Assembly: GCA_029240815.1 (NCBI GenBank)
Contig: JARDZO010000254.1
Span: 1-8,733, forward strand
Direction of reading: 5' to 3'
Origin: Brevibacillus sp.
GTDB lineage: Bacteria; Bacillota; Bacilli; Brevibacillales; Brevibacillaceae
DNA: 8,733 nucleotides
Each line of letters begins with the position of its first letter. The first letter of the stretch is position 1. Positions 5,994-8,733 of this stretch are shown piece by piece. The position numbers and the translations under genes are program-made. The notes below the pieces were generated by a model. That model saw only the letters and a program-made list of their open reading frames with translations, made no database searches and was not told the DNA's origin.

Positions 5994-6377
5994 TTAAAGA
6001 TCTAAATCAAATTTTTTCACATTACCCCAATAACCTTGGTCTTCGTTATTTTTCCAGTTGTGAGTAGAATCTGATCGATATGTTTTATTGGGGTCATAGT
6101 TGTGATCTGTGTAAACAACGGGCGTCGAAGCATATGTACCGGCCCCTAAAACACTATTTCCTCTATGCGTTGCTCCATTTATACTAATATCATTTGTGAT
6201 GTATATTGCATCCCAATAACTGCTCATACTGGAGTCGGCATAAGCAGCTAGTTTCCCCCCAGAAGTTGTCAAATACAAATCAGTCCTATGTGTGTCTGCA
6301 AAGGCTGGGGCAGATCCGAGAGCAAGCACTGTTAGAGACATTGAGACAACTAACATTTTTTTAAACTTTTTCTTCAT
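5994..6377 (-). CDS. Small exported protein with Sec signal peptide, function unknown
   Basis: This 127-residue protein starts at ATG 6377-6375. GGAGG (6393-6389) lies 11 bases before it and only 5 before an in-frame TTG (6383-6381), which would add two residues; either start is possible. Residues 1-27 are a signal peptide: basic MKKKFKK, a hydrophobic core and APAFA before DTHRT, a type I signal peptidase site with no lipobox cysteine. The mature part, about 100 residues, has no cysteine and is rich in Tyr, Thr, Ser, Asn and Asp, for example TNDISINGATHRG, VVYTDHNYDPNKTYRS and WKNNEDQGYWGN. This suggests a small beta-rich secreted domain. I do not recognise the family; size and export recall Lactococcin-972-like bacteriocins, but no shared motif is clear. 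It is the first gene of the cluster, and insertion 2 lies 32 bases upstream of the ATG. Confidence 0.75.
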   Translation of the reverse strand: MKKKFKKMLVVSMSLTVLALGSAPAFADTHRTDLYLTTSGGKLAAYADSSMSSYWDAIYITNDISINGATHRGNSVLGAGTYASTPVVYTDHNYDPNKTYRSDSTHNWKNNEDQGYWGNVKKFDLDL

Positions 6378-6401
6378 AAACAAATCAGCCTCCATATTTT
6401 C

Positions 6402-6409
6402 TTTTTTTT
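6402..6409. repeat. T8 tract flanking insertion 2 (left copy of target duplication)
   Basis: Eight T residues directly precede the left end of insertion 2, and nine T residues follow its right end (8205-8213). They fit an 8-bp target duplication, but a homopolymer makes exact boundaries uncertain. Confidence 0.5.
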
Positions 6410-6473
6410 CTACGACAGCACAATTATATAACAGGATTTTCCTGGCGAATGTCGAATAACTAAGGGACACGAA

Positions 6474-8148
6474 ATGAATGGGAGTGTACCCCTTATGCTT
6501 TCGAAAAATCGCCTCGGCCCCGCGCCAAAAGTCTATTTCCGACCTGAGATGGTTAACTGTCCGCATTGCGGAGTCAAACTCAGACGTTCCCATAACGCAT
6601 GGAAGAAGAAAATTTCAACGCTGACCGGCGTCATTCACGCATGGAGTATGGCTTACCTGTGCCCTAACGCGAACTGCACCCATGCAGGCGTAGCCTATAA
6701 ATCTGCAGAAGCCGAAATGCTCAGTATGAAACATTCCTCTTATGGTTACGACGTGCTCTGCCTCGTTGGAGAGTTGCGCTTTAAACAGCATCGCACTTGT
6801 AAAGAGATTGCAGATCTGCTGAACGCGCGTGGCATTGCAACAAGCGAGCGATATGCCCAAACATTGTATGAGCGTTATCAAACCCTGCTTGCGGCCAGCC
6901 TTGACGATTACGTGAGGCAAAGCTTGGCAGAAACGACGGCACAAAATGGTGGGATCATCCTCTCGATGGACGGTGTCCAACCTGAAAAGGGAAACGAGAT
7001 GCTCTACGTCATTCGCGAAGTATTCAGTGGTGCGATTCTCGCCGCACAGAATATGAAAAGCGGAGCGGCTGCTGAATTGCGTACGCTCATCGAACCCATT
7101 ATAGAAATGGGGTTTCCCATTGTGGGGATCGTCAGCGATGGACAAGTGTCCATCCGTCAGGCATTCGAAACGCTTTTACCGGACGTACCTTATCAGTACT
7201 GCCAATACCACTACCTCAAAGACATTGCCAAACCCGTCGTAGACGCGGATCGCAAGCTCAAAATGGAGTTGAAAAAGGGCATGCGTGGCCTGCGGGATGT
7301 GGAAAGAAAAATCGAGCAGGCGGAGAAGAAAGCTATGAAAACGGCCCAAACAAGCGAAGGCGAAGGCTCAGACGTTTCACATACTGAAGCGCAAGCCGTT
7401 GTAAGTGAAGCTCAGGTGGCCAAAGGTTATGTCGCTGCTGTTCGTGCTTTGCTTCTAGAAGACGGGGAGCCACCGCTCGAGTTACCCGGGATGCTCATAT
7501 ATGAACGAGCCCAAGCCATACAGGCGTCGCTTGCGCGATGCTTGACTAAAAAAAGAGCCTCATCTTCTTCAGGGTTTGGTCAGAATTTTCAGTAAACTTA
7601 GTGATCAGACATCCCGGTACGAGTCGGTAACCCGTTGGGCTAAGCCGCTCGCTCATATCGCGGCCGCGCTGGAACCAGGTGAAGACAAAACGAGCGAAAC
7701 GGTCGAATGGGAAATGACCCAATTGCTTGCGTGGCTCAAACAGACCTACACGCATGAAGAAGATGCGCCTATGGTGGCGAATGTGTTGAACTATTCACGC
7801 GGTTTCTGGAAGGGACTGTTTACCTGCTACGACCACGATCACGTGCCGCGCACCAACAACGATCTGGAGCAATTTTTCCGCCGAACGAAGGCTTGCCATC
7901 GTCGGATCACGGGACTTCGTAATTGGAACAGCTACATCATTCGAAACGGAGAAATGATTGTGCTCGTGGACGATGCGCTTCGCCAAAAGTACGTCATCGC
8001 CCGTTTGAGAACTGTGAGCTATGAAACGTATGCTCAGCGCAAAGCACGATGGAACGAGCGCCTATCCGAAGGCGTTCAGCGTAGACGCTTTAATCGCAGC
8101 CCTCATACTTTTTTGCAACAATTGGAAGACCAGTGGGATCAATTATAG
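6474..8148 (+). pseudogene. Transposase of insertion 2, split by a one-base shift at an A7 tract
   Basis: The first part starts at ATG 6474, six bases after AAGGGA, and runs to TAA at 7593-7595. Cysteine pairs at 29/32 and 63/68 form a zinc-ribbon-like head. Catalytic residues visible are Asp166 (IILSMDGVQPEKG) and Asp222 (GIVSDGQ), followed by CQYHYLKD (Cys243, His246), as in MULE-like DDE enzymes. At A7 (7548-7554) the continuation lies in the +1 frame: skipping one base gives LTKKEPHLLQGLVRIFSKL and a frame open to TAG 8148. That part carries the third acidic residue in TNNDLEQFFRRTK. The repaired protein would have 557 residues. Without the shift, the first part lacks the catalytic Glu. 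Most likely one A was gained (mutation or sequencing error); slippage of RNA polymerase at A7 could also restore the product. Confidence 0.75.
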
Positions 8149-8204
8149 ATCGTTAGTTGATTGTGCCGTCGTAGATAGATCGTTAGTTGATTGTGCCGTC
8201 GTAG
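8145..8204. repeat. Perfect 2 x 30 bp tandem repeat at the right end of insertion 2
   Basis: Positions 8145-8174 and 8175-8204 are identical. Each unit contains a full copy of the right terminal repeat and the TAG that ends the transposase; the second TAG is redundant. The left end has no such duplication. Replication slippage, or an aborted event at the transposon end, could create it. Confidence 0.9.
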
Positions 8205-8410
8205 TTTTTTTTTCCTCTTATTTTCTCTACAATTGGCGCGTCCGCAAATGATAGAGAAGTCATTAGCAAAATTGCATACTTATACCATATATTCCCCAGG
8301 GACAACCAAAGTTTACTATTTTATTATAAGTTTGTATATAGTTCTCTGGGCATATATGGTATTTTATCCAAATGTAGATTGAAGACCGACAATACTGCAC
8401 GATTTGCGGA
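8205..8410 (-). promoter_or_regulatory. AT-rich leader region of the operon with possible promoter and nested inverted repeats
   Basis: No convincing coding frame is present. On the minus strand TATAAG with an upstream TGG (8279-8287) resembles an extended -10 element, and TTGTCC (8305-8300) could be a -35 with a short 15-base spacer. The imperfect inverted repeat 8282-8301 / 8344-8362 (11 bp perfect, ATACCATATAT) overlaps that promoter candidate. A 9-bp repeat, TCCGCAAAT (8241-8249) and its complement (8402-8410), encloses it. Before insertion 2 arrived, this region lay directly upstream of the exported-protein gene. The promoter assignment is tentative. Confidence 0.35.
8282..8362. repeat. 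Imperfect inverted repeat, arms of about 19 bp
   Basis: ATACCATATAT at 8282-8292 is perfectly complementary to 8352-8362. Pairing extends through CCCAG after one mismatch and one bulge. The loop is about 42 bases. The arms could be two operator half-sites around the putative promoter, or an RNA hairpin in the leader. Confidence 0.6.
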
Positions 8411-8470
8411 TCGGCTCAGTTATGTACACTCTCGGCTGTAGTGGTTATCAAATTGTCGAAAAAAAACGAA

Positions 8471-8487
8471 GCCCCCCCCGGACGGGC
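8471..8487 (-). terminator. Weak GC-rich hairpin followed by T8 on the minus strand
   Basis: Read on the minus strand, GCCC...GGGC is followed by TTCG and eight T residues (8466-8459). The stem is only about 4-5 bp and contains a C8 run, so the call is weak. It would terminate a minus-strand transcript coming from the right edge. Confidence 0.3.
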
Positions 8488-8539
8488 AATGTCATTAAGT
8501 TAAGCTCAAAGACAAGACCGGGAATAAAAATGGAATCGG

Positions 8540-8577
8540 AAACGGCACGGGAAAAGCCCTGTGCCGTTTGTTTTTTT
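8540..8577 (+). terminator. Strong plus-strand intrinsic terminator
   Basis: AAACGGCAC (8540-8548) pairs with GTGCCGTTT (8561-8569), with GGG/CCC pairing inside and a one-base bulge. T7 follows at 8571-8577. No plus-strand gene directly upstream explains it; it may insulate the operon leader or end read-through from insertion 2. Confidence 0.7.
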
Positions 8578-8609
8578 GGTGTAAGCAAGGAAAAAGCGTA
8601 CAGCAAACA

Positions 8610-8630
8610 AAGCGGAGGGAAGATCCGCTT
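8610..8630 (-). terminator. Hairpin downstream of the right-edge gene
   Basis: AAGCGGA (8610-8616) pairs with TCCGCTT (8624-8630) around a 7-base loop. On the minus strand it is followed by TGTTTG, a poor U-tract. It lies 10 bases after the stop of the partial frame at the right edge. Confidence 0.35.
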
Positions 8631-8640
8631 GTAGACGAAG

Positions 8641-8733
8641 CTAACAACTGATTTCCAGCGGATTTTGCGCGTATTCTTCTGCCCTGGGCGAATGGGTCGA
8701 ATCGGCAAAATGTTTTTGCGAATCAGTGCTTCG
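8641..8733 (-). CDS. Possible C-terminal fragment of a minus-strand gene (partial)
   Basis: From the right edge a minus-strand frame of 30 codons ends at TAG 8643-8641. It contains HFADSTHSPRAEEYAQNPLE and ends in ISC, a hydrophilic composition normal for a protein tail, and a hairpin follows at once. A competing frame in the same strand is longer but very basic and runs through the hairpins, so I prefer this one. The fragment is too short to name a family. Confidence 0.3.
   Translation of the reverse strand, partial: RSTDSQKHFADSTHSPRAEEYAQNPLEISC

Larger units (their letters stand above)
6410..8204 (+). mobile_element. DDE/MULE-type insertion sequence (1795 bp), family unassigned
   Basis: The ends share an imperfect inverted repeat of about 23 bp: CTACGACAGCACAATTATAT on the left (from 6410) and the complement of CTACGACGGCACAATCAACT on the right (ending 8204), with about four mismatches. 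T tracts flank both ends. One transposase frame, interrupted by a one-base shift, fills the element. It sits between the leader and the coding region of the exported-protein gene, in the opposite direction. The 8-bp duplication and N-terminal cysteine pairs would fit an ISL3-like group, but I cannot assign the family firmly. The right end carries an extra 30-bp tandem copy. Confidence 0.78.

Noticed and set aside
6378..6593. N-terminal extension of the exported protein to an ATG at 6593
   Set aside because: It runs back into insertion 2 and would bury the signal peptide; the GGAGG at 6393-6389 supports a start at 6377 or 6383.
7548..7554. Programmed -1 ribosomal frameshift in the insertion 2 transposase
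   Set aside because: The downstream frame is +1 relative to the upstream one, so a -1 slip on A7 leads to the wrong frame.
8404..8634. Plus-strand 76-codon frame near the right end
   Set aside because: A strong terminator hairpin lies inside it, it has no ribosome site, and its composition is not protein-like.
8448..8708. Minus-strand 86-codon frame near the right end
   Set aside because: It passes through several hairpins, is very basic at its start and has no ribosome site; a competing frame ending at 8641 fits a gene end better.

Overview
The window reads as part of a Bacillales chromosome, most likely Paenibacillus or a relative. The reasons are strong AGGAGG-type ribosome sites, Gram-positive lipoprotein signals, moderate GC and an IS1182-family element. 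This placement is inferred from style, not from a marker gene.

The backbone is one minus-strand gene cluster, read from right to left and broken by two insertion sequences. In order it holds: an AT-rich leader with a possible promoter and nested inverted repeats (about 8205-8410); a small exported protein (5994-6377); a perfect 16-bp intercistronic hairpin; two tandem paralogous solute-binding-type lipoproteins (4609-5931 and 3278-4582) with no permease or ATPase in the window; a gene whose start overlaps the end of the second lipoprotein gene (3288 continuing at 1495-1167); a small charged protein (953-1140); a 51-residue CxxC/CxxC protein (791-946); a membrane protein (208-730); and a structured terminator (54-104). 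Short gaps, one overlap and constant orientation suggest a single operon.

Insertion 1 (1496-3264) is an IS1182-family element with an apparently intact transposase. Removing exactly this element rejoins the interrupted gene in frame, with a start codon overlapping the preceding stop. Its left end carries a terminator hairpin and a second hairpin that can hide the transposase start. Insertion 2 (6410-8204) is a DDE/MULE-type element lying just upstream of the exported-protein gene. Its ends are flanked by T tracts. Its transposase is split by a one-base shift at an A7 tract, and its right end carries a perfect 30-bp tandem duplication.

The genes beyond insertion 1 are damaged (frameshifts in three, plus one nonsense codon), as expected for distal genes cut off from their promoter. 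Homopolymer sequencing errors are the alternative for some lesions. The right edge (8205-8733) is mostly non-coding, with terminator-like hairpins and possibly the C-terminus of another minus-strand gene. No tRNA, rRNA, CRISPR array or known defence gene was seen.
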